Counted from the first letter of the stretch, positions 21,446 to 32,928 are shown. The stretch: 64,000 nucleotides of DNA from Takakia lepidozioides (GCA_030704615.1 CM060731.1:1614001-1678000), one strand, 5' to 3'. The notes: a model not told the origin generated them from the letters alone. Translations and numbers: made by a program.

Positions 21446-23130
21446 GTCCGATGAAAATCAACGTAAACAGTCCCGGAATTTCCAACGTAGAGGTAATTCG
21501 GAGCGCTGCACGATGGAATTCCGGCGCCGGATTTCCATCCTGCAGGTAATTCAGAGCGCCGAATTTCCACAGCAAGGTAGGCGGCGCTGGAAATTTCCCT
21601 CACGCAGGTAATTCGGAATCGCGCGGATGGAAATCCGGCGCCGAATTTCCATCCGCGCAGGTAGGGCGTCGCGCCAAATTTCCCTCACGCAGGTAATTCG
21701 GAAGCGCGCGGATGGAAATCCGGCGCCGAATTTCCATCCGCGCAGGTAGGGCGTCGCGCCAAATTTCCCTCACGCAGGTAATTCAGAAGTGCGCGGATGG
21801 AAATCCGGCGCCGAATTTCCATCCTGCAAGTAAGTCGGATCGCTGGCGTATGGATATTCGCGCCGAATTTCCATTCGCCATGTATTTTCATCGCTAAGAA
21901 TAACCTTCCTGCAGGTAATTCCCCGTTCAGAATTACCTTCCTGAAGGTAATTCTTCGCTCAGAATTACCTTCGTGTAGGTAATTCTGAACGAGGAATTAC
22001 CTTCTTACCGGCATCGATAGGAATTACCTGCAGGAAGGTAATTTTCATCTGCGAATTACCTGCAGGAAGGTAATTCTCATCTGGGAATTACCTGCAGGAA
22101 GGTAATTCTGAGCGATGAAATTCATGGCGAATGGAAAATTCGGCGCCGAATATCCATACGCCAGCGATCCGACTTACCTGCTGGATGGAAATTCGGCGCC
22201 GAATTTCCATCCATCCGGGATTCCACTTACCTGCTGGATGGATATTCGACGCCGAATTTCCATTCATCCAGGATTCGAGTTACCTGCAGGATGGAAATTC
22301 GGCGCCGAATTTCCATCCATCCGGGATTCCACTTACCTGTAGGATGGAAATTCGGCGCCGAATTTCCATCCGGGGATGGTCTCTGTCGGAGAGGTGCCGC
22401 CTCTCCGCCGCTCTGTTGGATATTCGGTGCCGAATTTCCGTCCGGGGGTTGAAATATGACGGCCAGGTGCCGACCTCTCCTCCTCCCCGACTGCATTGGA
22501 ACGGCCCCGGATTGAAATTCGGCGCCGTTTTCCCATGTGGGGAGGTTTTTATGTCGGCCAGTTTACGGTCTGACCCCCCAAAAAGACTTCCTTTGGGGGG
22601 GACCGGATGGAAATTCGGCGCCGAATCTCCATCCAGGGAATTCAGGGGATGCTCTCTGTCGAACACGTGCCGACCTCTACGCCTGAGGCGACTTCATCCG
22701 GGCGTCCCCTGTTCGATATTCGGTGCCGAATTTCCGTCCGGGGGTGAAATGTGACGGCCAAGTGCCGGCGACTCCCCCCTCCCCGACTGCATCCGAACCG
22801 CCCCGGATGGAAATTCGGCGCCGTTTTTCCATCTGGGGATGTTTTTATGCCGTCCAGTTTTCGGCCTGACCCCCGACACGACTCCCTTTGGGGGGCCCGG
22901 ATGGAAATTCGGCGCCGAATCTCCATCCAGGGGATGTTCTCTTTCGCACACGCGCCGGCCTCTGAGCCCGAGGCGACTTCATCCGGGCTTCCTCTGTTGG
23001 ATATTGGGTGCCGAATTTCCATTCGGGGGTAGTAATGTGACGGCACGGTGCCGGCTTCTCCCCTTCAGCCGTCATCATCCGGACGGCCCCCCACTTTCTG
23101 ACTGCATACCGTTGGCAGTTATTGCGCAAA
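21446..23130. repeat. Palindromic GGCGCC repeat field between the divergent transposon genes
   Basis: About 17 copies of the palindrome GAAATTCGGCGCCGAATTTC or close variants lie between 21519 and 23025, usually extended by GGATG / CATCC arms. 21600-21830 is a ~105-bp tandem repeat. 21890-22110 is packed with inverted GAATTACCT / AGGTAATTC units joined by TCCTGCAGG. 22370-23130 is about 2.6 copies of a ~290-bp unit with three palindromes each. Open frames run through it in all directions because the sequence is palindromic, but none is a credible gene. It probably contains the promoters of both flanking genes. Confidence 0.85.
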
Positions 23131-23386
23131 GACCAGGGCCGCATTCCGGAGACAAGGTTCATTAACACTCTGACTGTGTATTTTTGAGATAGTTGGCTCC
23201 TTGGATTTGGATCAGGCTTCGTCGCTCGGACAAATCGGCATCGCATTCATTCCCATCGCTGCACCCCCTTCTACCAGGGAGCTTCCCAGCACGCCATCCT
23301 GGCAGTCTTGTGTGCACATCTCCCATGGCGGAAAACCCGAGCGCTACAGTGTACTGCCCTCCTCACGAGCATAGAGCTTCATTTCC

Positions 23387-26300
23387 GTGCAGAGGGGACA
23401 CCTGCCGGGTGATGGAGAAATATCTGTGCGTTCGATACCACCTGAAACGGGGTCGGTTTTTTTGGAGGAGGAAAGGAAGGACTCTAACGGCCTTGTTGTT
23501 GAGAGTATTGTTGTGCTCCACGATGATTTCGGCGATGGCAGGGAATGGCGAGTTCCCCCATCGGACAGCGTCATATACAGGGCTGTTGGGGACTTCATTT
23601 GCCCGCCAAATGCACCTTCTATCCTGGCGCCTTCCACGAAACAATCCACAAATCAGAGAGTGGCTACCTCAAAGATAGAAGTCCGCAACGAAGTAAATCC
23701 AGAGCCGAACCCATCCATGAAGACGAGCGAGAACCGGGTTGTTCACAACCTGTCCGACTCAGACGAGGTCATGGAAGTTCCGAGGTCGTCCTAGAGATCA
23801 GGCAAGTCCTCAATGGACGTCAGTGGAGGAGGGAGTCATATTCCCAGCACGAGCACCGCAGTTCGATCTATTCTTGAAATTCTGCGAGGGCTTCACCTGG
23901 AAGGACACCGGTCGGAGCTGGCCGGGCTGGACTACAGCAAGTTTGCAATTAAATCGGTTACATGCCTTCCCGCCGACGTCGACGGTAATATCTTCTTTGA
24001 GTTCCCTCCTCGGGCGGACTACTCGAGGGCGTCCGGAATGTTGACAGATATGGATAGAAACATGACGGTCATCCTTGGTGCGTTACCAAAACCACCAGCA
24101 TGAAGATGCTCGATGGTGTGCGGGTGCGCTACGTTGTTTGTGCGGGCGCGTTGCGGTGTTTCTCCCCAACCTGCTCCACTTTAAATCCAGAGGTCACAGG
24201 AACGAGACCGATTGGACAGGCACAGCTCACCAACCATTTCGAGCTCAGGAGAAGGTTCCAAACTCCACATTTAAGTGTACGCATTGCAAAGAACCACCAC
24301 ACTGCATGTCTGTTTGTAATGCCAAGCAGTTCTATGTGTTGCACCGTTTCCCTGACCTCACCCGAGCTTGCATACACGTTGGTTCCCATTGTCACAAATT
24401 GGCGAGGGGGGACTCGCGGGAGGCTGCCCACGAAGCAGAGCAACTCGTTCAGGAGGAGATTAAGTTGAGACGGGTGCCAAACCCAAACAGATACAGCTCC
24501 AAGCCGCCCATAAGATGGCATTGGCCAGAATTATGTCGGAAGACGGCTCCGATAGAGTTCCTCTCGACGAGAAGGAAATGGAGGCATTGCTGGAGTCGGT
24601 GTCCCATGTATGTTCACCGAATGTCCGAAACCACATTGTTCTCATGCAAACAGAAAATTGGGCGTGGCTCGGATATGCACTCCATTTTGGAGGTGAAGCG
24701 ACGATGTGGATATGACTACATTCATGGAAGTAGGTTTCCAGGACAAGGGACTGAGGCAGATCGTTGTTTCGTATTCAAAATATCCACGTGTGGACCTGGC
24801 AGCGGCGTCGAACTGGTCAACAGGATGACGAGTGGGAACTTGTCAAACAGTTGGGTCATGTTCGACCATATCAAGCGAATTACAAATCACCAGTGGGTGA
24901 CAATGGGTGCACATGTCTACGACACCCCACTGCAGGATGCTAATGACAATTGCTATTTGTGAGATGAAAGGAGAGGACACACAATCGGAGATGCTTCTTT
25001 GGCAGGGAATAAACGAACAGATGGCCAAGGCGGGATCGCCCCCTCCCAATTTCCGTGGTTTCATGGCGGACAACGCACAAGCAAATTGGGCTGCCATCCG
25101 AAGGGTGTACGGGCAAGACCCCAATGTTCCCATGGAAGGCAAGGAGAGATCTTGTGGGGTTCCATTTTCTGCAGAGCCTTTCCAGTACACAACCAGGCTC
25201 GTGGCGCCAGATTTCAGGAGGAGAACCGTTCCATGTGCCTTGCGTGGAAGCGCGCTCCCCTTGGATGATGCAGAGACACAGTTTGCATGCATACGGGCTT
25301 GGTGGACATCGTCAGGTGCTGTAAGGAAATCAGACGAGGGAGCAATGGTCAGTTGGCTAGCATGGTGGCATTATTGTTCCTCCAGTTCGGCGACTATATG
25401 CGGGAGGTGAGTTGCACGAATTCGCGTCCCGTTGAATATTATTCTTGGCCATATTTGTAACTTGCTTGTAACCTGAACATGTGCTTGTGCAGGAAATGTG
25501 TCTCGACTCCGACACCGACATGCCCACGACAAACATGGCCGAATCAGTGCACTCTTCCTGGCGTGCTCCTCTGCGGCGCATCTGGTGGACATCCTCACTG
25601 CCACAACGGAGGACATTGTGAGGTCAATTATGCAGCAATGCAGGTACAACGAGTTCTTGAAAGGGAAACAGTGGGGCTTGGGGCCGGACAGGCAGGAAAT
25701 GCTGATGCGGACTGCCTCTAGATCGAAGAATCATCGGAAGTGGGCGGCGCCTTGCGAGAGGGCCTTCGGGACACGCCATTGCTGCGAAGAGGCCAACATT
25801 TGGAAGGAGATGTTCATACCCGTCCAGTGAGACGAAGACTTGACGAGGCACCTGGCGGAGAAGAGGATTCATGGCGAGCTGACAAGAATATTCGGCACGC
25901 TCCCTCGTGGTCCCGTGATGTTGCCCGAGGAGGTCTCGTCGGCCACCGCAAGTCCTGCACGTCAAGATCGTCCATCTCCTTTGAGCACGGGCGCGTGCCC
26001 CGGCAACATACGAGCCATCTTAGTAAAAGCAGTACAACATTCCCATTGTGGAGACAAGAGTGTCGGAGTCACAGTGGAGAATTGCGAGGACATTGCCGGC
26101 CTTTCGAGGGAAGTGCTGCCGCATCCGGTGGATACTAGAGCACGCTGTGGTGAGATGATTCGGAGAACACACGGTGCCTGTACCTGCAACCTTGTTTCAG
26201 CGGCAGATTTTTGACTCCCACATTTGCTCACGCCACAACGCAGACATTTTGGTTCTGTAGGCACGACATAATGACCTGTGTATTTGGCAAGCCAAGTACG

Positions 26301-26905
26301 GGATTCAGGGAATGCCGGAGCCTCCGGGCTCTGGCCTGTTGCACCGGGTTGCAGCCTCTCTCAGAATGAGGCGGATGCTCTATCTGCAGCAGGATTTCGA
26401 ATGGTGCAACGCACAGACATCCCGCCCACGCATTTCCGGTTCCTCAGACCCAGCCATTGCAGACTGCTCGGTCCAGTTAGAGACGGATTGGACAATTCTG
26501 CACATCCCATCAATGCGATTCGGAAGAGTGAAGAGACGACACCCTCCCAACAAGTTGAATGAGACTCGGATTGCCAATGCTCTTGGGATGGCTTGCACTA
26601 TTCAGAGCTCCGTGGACGTACCCCCACCCGGCCTTGGGCGTGTGTATCGGATGGCAACGGCCGGCTCGGCTGTACGCGACGATGTATACACAATTACGAT
26701 TGGAGTGGAGCCGACTTGCAATTGTACGGACTTCTCGTTGATGGAAGCAAAGAAGGGTTCGAAGTATTATCCGTGCAAGCATCTGTATTACATCTACCTG
26801 AAGAGGTTGAGGATGAACGTGACTATTGATGACTTTATTCATGCACCGGCGTTGAGCGTGAACGAGCTGCACAAACTCCTCCTTAGGGATTCCAGAAATC
26901 ATTGA
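23387..26905 (+). pseudogene. Transposase with cysteine-rich N-terminus and SWIM zinc finger
   Basis: In order: an acidic N-terminal stretch (23387-23794); a segment with FEFPPRADYSRASGML; a cysteine/histidine cluster (FKCTHCKEPPHCMSVC .. ACIHVGSHCHKLARGDS, about 24270-24430) like a FLYWCH-type finger; the catalytic-type segment AICEMKG .. FRGFMADNAQANWAAIRRVY with GKERSC (about 24940-25160); TNMAESVHSSW (about 25530); and a SWIM finger, CNCTDF .. YYPCKH (26717-26790), ending at a TGA at 26905. At least five frame changes interrupt it and some may be introns. The order fits Mutator-like transposases; KDZ transposases are an alternative. Homologous sequence is on the minus strand at 38850-39624. 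Confidence 0.7.
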
Positions 26906-27055
26906 TGGGGCAAACGGAATCATCCATATGGATATTTTCAAATGCATTTTGTTGTATCAGACTTTTTTTTGCAGTGTAATGAAATGCACCCCAAAACTCC
27001 TGGAATGAGGCAATATTCCATTCAAACTGAGATCCAACAGAAGCAGTTGTGGGGC

Positions 27056-27360
27056 CATTTCTGGAAAAATGGCGCCGAATTTCTCTTTTTGGGGCCGAAA
27101 ACTGGCTAAGTCCCAACATGCACTGTACCTGTTTCTGGGAAATGGCGCCGATTTCTCTTTTTGGGGCCGAAAACTGGCTAAGTCCCAACATGCACTGGTA
27201 CCGTGTCTGGAAAAATGGCGCCGAATTTCTCTTTTTGGGCCGAAAACTGGCTAAGTCCCAACATGCACTGGTACAGTGTCTGGAAAAATGGCGCCGAATT
27301 TTCCTATTTTGCGCCGAAAACTGGCTAAGTTCGAACATGCACTGGAAAATGGCGCCGAAT
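27056..27360. repeat. 73-bp tandem repeat, about 4.3 copies
   Basis: TGGAAAAATGGCGCCGAATTT-type starts recur at about 27062, 27135, 27208 and 27281, with a shortened unit at about 27339. Each contains GGCCGAAAACTGGCTAAGTC and AACATGCACTG. The GGCGCC core and GGCTAAGTCCC phrase are shared with the 95-bp intronic satellite. 27370-27490 adds three diverged GAATTCGGC(G/A)CCAT units. Confidence 0.85.
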
Positions 27361-27669
27361 TACCTGTCATGAGGGGACCTATAGCCGCGGAATTCGGCAC
27401 CATTTTTCGCCAGAGAGACCTATTACCGTGAAATACGTCGCATTTTTTTCAGGTTACGGACCCTATTACCGCGAAATTCGGCGCCATATTTGCACATGTC
27501 GCTGGGAATTGGCATGAGCGGAAGACGAAATATCATGAGCACAACTGTCAAAACTGCAATTTTCCCTTCAAGGGGCCGAATAATATATTTGTTTTTCCTG
27601 ACACATTGCATTAAATTATTGTTTTTTTATTGTTTTTTATTTTCGAAATTTGTACTTCTGCTCATGAAA

Positions 27670-27733
27670 ACTGATTGTGTTTACTACTCTGCTCATGCCG
27701 CTCATGCCGCTCATGCTCATGAAATAGCAAACC
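27670..27733 (-). repeat. Right terminal inverted repeat and subterminal ATGAGC cluster
   Basis: Read from the end inward: GGTTTGCTATTTCATGAGC, then ATGAGCGGCATGAGCGG and CATGAGCAG. It is the inverted partner of 14612-14672. Confidence 0.8.
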
Positions 27734-27744
27734 TCCCATGCGAG
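27734..27744. other. Target-site duplication, right copy (TCCCATGCGAG)
   Basis: Identical to 14601-14611. On the minus strand it encodes the Leu-Ala-Trp that ends the N-terminal half of the TNP2 gene. Confidence 0.85.
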
Positions 27745-28161
27745 ACCCAATCGCAGATTTCTGGGGTCGGTTGCAAACTCAGGCCATTTTTTGTCAATGT
27801 GGGCCCAAGCCTTGCTGTCTGCTGGGTGCCTAACCAAGCCATCCATACTTTGATTCTTAAAGTGCCATGACATTAACTCTGAGATGGATTTGGCTTTATA
27901 CATTCGAAGCAGCCTTGGAATCATAGGGAAATGTCGAAGGACCTTACGAGGTACTGGTGTCTTCGTACCCACCACATAACGACGTGCCTGACATTTTTGG
28001 ACAAACCTCCAAATTCTGAACTCCCTTCTGACAACACACAGCCTTTCGGACATGCATGTATACTCTCGTAATGAAGCCCGAGTTCCATTATGAGTTGTTT
28101 TTTGCCTCATAGTGGGACTTTGGCAGGCAATGTCTGCTGGCAACAGTTGTCTTCCTAACAA
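27745..28161 (-). pseudogene. CACTA transposase TNP2, N-terminal part
   Basis: Encodes a TNP2 segment with KVLRHFPMIPRLLRMYKAKS, LMSWHFKNQSMDGLVRHPAD and AWAHIDKKWPEFATDPRNLR, ending LGLAW at the insertion point. These are the residues that directly precede the conserved 'DGxNP' block found 13 kb away at 14600. Upstream to about 28320 the minus strand stays open but is not recognisably conserved, so the true start is unknown. Insertion of the 13.1-kb element separates this piece from the catalytic core. Confidence 0.85.
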
Positions 28162-28319
28162 TGTAAGAGTTCATCGACAAAGGTGTTTTTGACACACCAT
28201 GGGTTTGACAAGCATTTAATAACATCAGTAAGGTAGCAGACAATCGAGAGAACTCCCTACCATAAAGCCCTGGATGCTCGTGCTCCAAAACGTAAGGCAC
28301 TCGCTGCACCACGATCACC

Positions 28320-29811
28320 CTCGCTCTTTCAGTCCACCATCAGTCTGCTCTGGCACTCCATCTGTGTCCCATTGGCCCTGTGTTCCATCTCCCGGTTCCT
28401 CATGTGCATCACCAGTTTGCAACCCCATTATCTATAGTTGCGAATGTCTCCCGGAGCATTCTAAGCATGTCAAGATTACGATCCAAGGTATTAGGACCAC
28501 CTGCAGGGCTGGTTTCCGTTCTAACCCCTCATGTTCTCTCCGAGTTTTCCTGCTTAATACATATCAGAACGCCACATGTCAATCCACTATAAGATGTGAG
28601 TTGTTTTCATATGGCAAACAGAACGTTCAAGATTTGGCCAACCTCCCTAAGCCCTGGGTACTCGGCTTTGGTACAAGCAAAACCACTTGAGTTTTAAGGA
28701 ACCTCCCTTCTTTGAACAAATTCCCTATCTCGCAATCTTGCCCTGTGCTCATCCACCTCCACATGTCCTGATGGCAATCAAACAGTTGCCTGCAGGTACT
28801 GGGAGTAATTTCTATATCTACACTAACTCCCTCCCTGATAACTCCTGTCCGAGGCTCAAAGTTTGGAGAAATTGATTGTATCCATGAACTGCCGATGATG
28901 CAAGGACCAGTCTTTGCGTAGCAATCCCTCCAATCGTTGCTCCTTCAGTAGCTGCACGCCTGTGGGGCAGCGATCATTTGCTTCTGTAAGATTGTGGTGC
29001 TTTTCACCCTGATATCTTCCATTCCTCTCACTCTCTCATTCTGACAAACAGACAGGTTTTTGGTTGCAACAACTGAAGAAACGCTGCAGGGCACAAAGCA
29101 TAAAAGTATGGTTGGCGCAGCATGAAATGTGTAAGTGCTTGTAAGCCTGTGGGGCTTGCAAGTAACGATTTAAGAGAATGTACTCTCCGTTCGTCTGTCC
29201 CTTGGCCACTACGTAAGTAGTAAGGCGAGCGTGTAGTCTGTTATTTCCTTTCGCCATAGCTTCAAGAGTTATAGCTTTGATGGGTCTCTCCTGACGAGAC
29301 GCCCGTTACTTGGAAACGACGCCGACTCTTGCGCTCTGAATCCCTCCAATTTCTTGATTTCGCTTATTGGAAAATACCTTATGCAGGTAATTCTGGCTCA
29401 TGATTGGCTGTTTGCTGTGTGATTTGTTTTGTAATTTAATTTCCTTCCATGGATTTTCCACTCTGGACTGTCCACTAGATAGCACATGTGACATGGATTT
29501 CGCTTTTCGGTACTTTTAAAGGGTTCCTTACCCTTTCCCTGTATGCATTAATGGGCCATAAGAAAAGTTAATGTGCCGGTAGGTACTTTGACGGCCAATT
29601 TTTGTCTCTTCCTTGATGATAGTCGCTCTTGCAATCCAATGTCCGTCTGTTTTCTCGCCCTGGCATCCACGTGTCCATTTCTAAACGTGCCTCCGTCCAC
29701 TTTTCCGCCGGCCACTCTCCGGATGTAAACCCACGTCCACCTGTCACTGATCCTATGGATTGTGTAACCCTAGTAGGCTGTGTTGAGCTGTGACAGGCTG
29801 TGTCATATTGT
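28320..29811. other. No gene recognised; probably 5' part of the CACTA element
   Basis: Balanced composition with short open frames on both strands. It lies upstream of the TNP2 N-terminal coding sequence, so it may include further exons and the other CACTA terminus, which I could not identify. A GCAGGTAATTCTGGCTCATGA phrase at 29384-29404 resembles the GCAGGTAATTC units of the 13-kb transposon. Confidence 0.35.
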
Positions 29812-30551
29812 CACAACTTCACTCAGATCTCTCTCACAGTGTGATTGTATCGTATAAGTATCAGATTATGATTTTCAGGTATCAGGCCGAAGCCATTGTG
29901 TCTCTAATCTGCTCTACAATATCACTACAACTTTGCATATAACAAGCATCTACTAATCATCTTTCCTCCTTCACACGTGCTCTCCATCTTTACTCTCCGT
30001 CCGATCCCCTCTCCTCCATGACGTCCTCCCCCTGAAGTGCTTCCAAGAATATATATCTGTCCCCTTCTCAGTCCTTGCTTCTCCCTTTATCTTCCTACCC
30101 GTGGCTCTAACCGTTTCCCTCACTAACCGTTGTCCGTGAACTAACATGTTCCATTTGCAGGTGTTGTTCCCCACAGTCGTTCCCTGTCCTGTCTCGTGCC
30201 CTCTGGTCGTGACAGCTGTGTCAAGCTGTGACTGGCTGTGTGAAACTGTGACGGGCTGTGATTGGCTGTGCGACTGTGTTGGCTGGTCGGGCTATGACTG
30301 GCTGTGTGGCTGTGTCGGCTGTGACTGGCTGTGTGGCTGTGTCAACTGTGACGGGCTGTGTTGGCTGTGATGGCTGTGTCGGCTGTGACTGGCTGTGTGG
30401 CTGTGTCGGCTGTGACGACTGTGACGGACTGTGTAACCCCCTCTACAGTGCGCTGTGTCACCCCTAAGGCTCCTGTTGGTCTCAGTCTGTGCAAACATTA
30501 AGGGTCCCTACAGATCCCGTATAAGTGTCTAAGTCCCAGACAGTCCTCTAA
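29812..30551 (-). mobile_element. Truncated LTR with TG-rich minisatellite
   Basis: Reverse-orientation match to the LTR at 39625-40591. The LTR start TGTTAGAGGACTGTC.GGGAC is at 30551 and similarity continues to about 29812 (CTCAGATCTCTCTCACAGTG), where it is lost. 30220-30440 is an array of CTGTGACTGGCTGTGTGG-like units. Confidence 0.75.
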
Positions 30552-30714
30552 CAGTGAGTTCTTCCTTCCTAATATTCAGGTATTTATCATAGGGTCGCTG
30601 GTATGAGGCATGCGATTCAATTGACTGTACCATCTGACCTTGAACTCATCATGTTGAGAGCTCAAGCTGGTACTCCAAACTCGCCCTGAGCAGCCACGTC
30701 AGTTGTTCTAATAG

Positions 30715-30895
30715 CTTCTGGGGTCAGAAAGATATGGAGGATGGTTTCACAACCTGCATGCGAACACCAAAGCTTGTGTTGTGGTCAATAGCGAGAAGTC
30801 TAATTTCTTTGACACTAACCAAGGTGTAGCTCAAGGTTGTACCCTCTCCCCGCTGCTCTTCAATGTTTTCGTTTATCAGCCCCTTAAAAATTAGG
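30715..30895 (+). mobile_element. LINE reverse-transcriptase fragment
   Basis: The plus strand encodes NQGVAQGCTLSPLLFNVF, the conserved 'GVxQGCxLSPxLFN' block of non-LTR retrotransposon reverse transcriptases, preceded by a short WFHNLHANTKACVVVNSEKS stretch that fits the region upstream of it. A TAG follows soon after. The catalytic F/YADD block is not seen. A short dead remnant. Confidence 0.65.
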
Positions 30896-31310
30896 AAGCA
30901 AGAGATTTGGGTTACAGGTGGGTGATGCCGCCATACCAGCACTTATGAAGAGATCAAGCCTTATCAGGCCTTGGAGTACACATCTGCCGTGTGGGTTGCC
31001 CAACTCCAATCATGCTAAACTTTAGAATCCATTCAGCTTTTGTGCTCAAAGAAGCATGTCAGCGCGTGCACCATAAGATGTCAAGAAGGAAACCTTTGTA
31101 GAAGGAAGGTGTCGTTCTAGGACAAAGGTTTCCTTAGAGGTTTCTTTCTTTTTTCCTTCCTTGAATAGGCCAGCTCAGGGACAAGGTTGACACAGCCCCC
31201 AGGAAGCCTGCCTCACCTTCATGGAAAACACTTCCAGACTCCAAATCAACCTCAAGATGGGTGCTTATTATCCTACAGAACAACTTGCAAACTGTGGTAA
31301 GAAGTGTAAT

Positions 31311-32894
31311 GTGTCGCGCACCTCAATTCGGTAAGCCCCCCTTCAAGTCATAGTTACTCACATTGATGCGCGCGCCTGACTCCCAACCTGGCCGCCCGGG
31401 CCAACTTGGAGCTTCGGCTGCTCACCGGGACATAACGGTCCCCCTTCGCTTCCCCCTCTAACCCTCCACCTATTTGGGACTAGGAGAATTCCCTTTGGTA
31501 GATGGCAGTCCGGAACAGCTCCCCACTCTTTGGTCGCTTTCCGGCTCGCTCGCTTACTCATTAGTTTTTTGTCACCAACGGGCTTGCACCGTTCTCGGGG
31601 TTACTACTCCCTATATATACTTCTGTAGCTGTCCGCGGGGGTTTCATAACCAGCCATGCCATTTTATGGCGAACCACCACGAAAACCCTCGACTCCCCGT
31701 GATGAGTCGCGGTGAGTCTTGGCCCACTCACCACGGCCCCTATGGACCGTGCTGAGTCCCCCACGACTCCCACCACGAGGTCTCCGCCCCCATGGTGAGT
31801 CCTATGCCACCCCCTAAGTCCCGCTAAGCTACCACCACCCCTTGTGGAGCCACCCCCACCGCAACCCGGTGTGCGGGGCTCCACCTAGTAAGCGCCTCCG
31901 CCTCCTTCAGTGCCTTGGGCACTCAAGGGTGCTTCAGCCCCCCATACCTATCGCTGCCGCTGCCCCCCCCACAGGGGCAGCCCCTCATGTGTCTCCCGAC
32001 CCCCTGCCCTCAAGGCAAAGGGCCGCGACACACACCCCTACCAACAGGGAGTCGATGTCCTCATCGACTTGTCGTTTTGTAGAAACGAACATCCAAGTTG
32101 TGGCGTCCCACATCAAGGAGTTTGTTTCCGTACCATGGCGTCCCATGGCAAAGAACCAACCCCACACTTGACTCTACTCTCCACTAGCTAGTTCAGCCAA
32201 CTTCCTCCAAGTCCCGGCCAAGGGTGGAGCCTCTCAAGCTCCTCCCAGTGCACTCTTCTTGGCCTACTTCAAAGGCCAAGGAACGATCCTCCTTGAGATC
32301 GAATCGCCTTACTGCAACAACATTGCTTGCGACTGCTCATGATGCCGCTTTTGGCATCACCTTGAGCAAGGGTTCACCTGGAACCCTCTTTGACTAGGAA
32401 GATAACCTTGAACCAACGTGCGCCCCAATCACTACAATTGGGTCCGCCTTGGAATGCTGGCCTGAGGTACGGGACACGCCGAAGCCGCACTACGACTTCG
32501 TCCCGAGGCTACACGATCAGTACGTGAAAGGAAGCACGTAGCTTCCGCGTTAGCCCGCACTACAAGGCAACCCCCTCGGTAGCGCAGTTATAGTACGCGC
32601 ACGCGCCAGGTGCGCACTAGCACGTGAACTCCCAAGAAGTCTCAAGTTTCCTTGCCCCTTGGATGGGGTCACCCGATTTCGGCACTACGCAAACACACGA
32701 TTAACCCAATTTACCTCTCCCACTTTTATAAGCTAGCATGCATTCTACACACTAGCCAACCATACCATGCATCACCATTCCAAACAAAATAGGACGCACA
32801 ACATTTGGAACCCATTTCCTTTATAACAAATGTTTGTACAATACAAGTTTTTGTAATCGGATTCCTAAGCTAGCTACGCCGGGCTAAGCATGCA
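31311..32894 (-). mobile_element. Putative 3' LTR of the chromovirus
   Basis: Just past the chromodomain stop, the minus strand has a polypurine-like GAGCGTGGGGGAGGAAA followed by TGCATGCTTAGCCC (start at 32894), as expected of a polypurine tract and LTR start. The far end is not certain; a TGTGTCGCGCACC at 31311 on the plus strand is a candidate boundary. 31600-31800 contains many TGAGTC/GACTC repeats. No gene is supported in this interval. Confidence 0.35.
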
Positions 32895-32928
32895 TTTCCT
32901 CCCCCACGCTCCAAGGTTGATGTCCCCA

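Larger units (their letters stand above)
14612..27733. mobile_element. 13.1-kb DNA transposon with transposase and ParB/methyltransferase gene
   Basis: The boundaries are fixed by three agreeing signs. An 11-bp direct repeat flanks the unit. Both ends carry inverted GG..GCTATTTCATGAGC followed by clustered ATGAGC(GG) subterminal repeats. The TNP2 coding sequence resumes exactly across the gap. Inside are a minus-strand multi-exon gene (21445 to 14833) with ParB-like and beta-order DNA methyltransferase modules, a palindromic repeat field (21450-23130), and a divergent plus-strand transposase with SWIM finger (23387-26905). TSD length and SWIM finger suggest a Mutator-like element; a KDZ-type element is the alternative. 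Frame breaks in the transposase and one stop in the methyltransferase suggest a decaying copy. Confidence 0.82.

Noticed and set aside
21712-23246. Many open frames on both strands encoding MEIRRRISI- or KFGAEFPS-like peptides
   Set aside because: They arise from the palindromic GGCGCC repeats, which read similarly on both strands.
14601-27744. Reading 14.6-27.7 kb as a long intron of the CACTA transposase gene
   Set aside because: The edges show an 11-bp duplication and inverted repeats instead of splice sites, and the interior has its own transposase.
30146-30498. Cys/Trp-rich open frames (CDWLCGCVG)
   Set aside because: Translation of the CTGTGACTGGCTG minisatellite inside an LTR.
31474-32191. 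Open frames of about 90-110 codons on both strands
   Set aside because: They lie in the probable chromovirus LTR, show no domain, and overlap each other.
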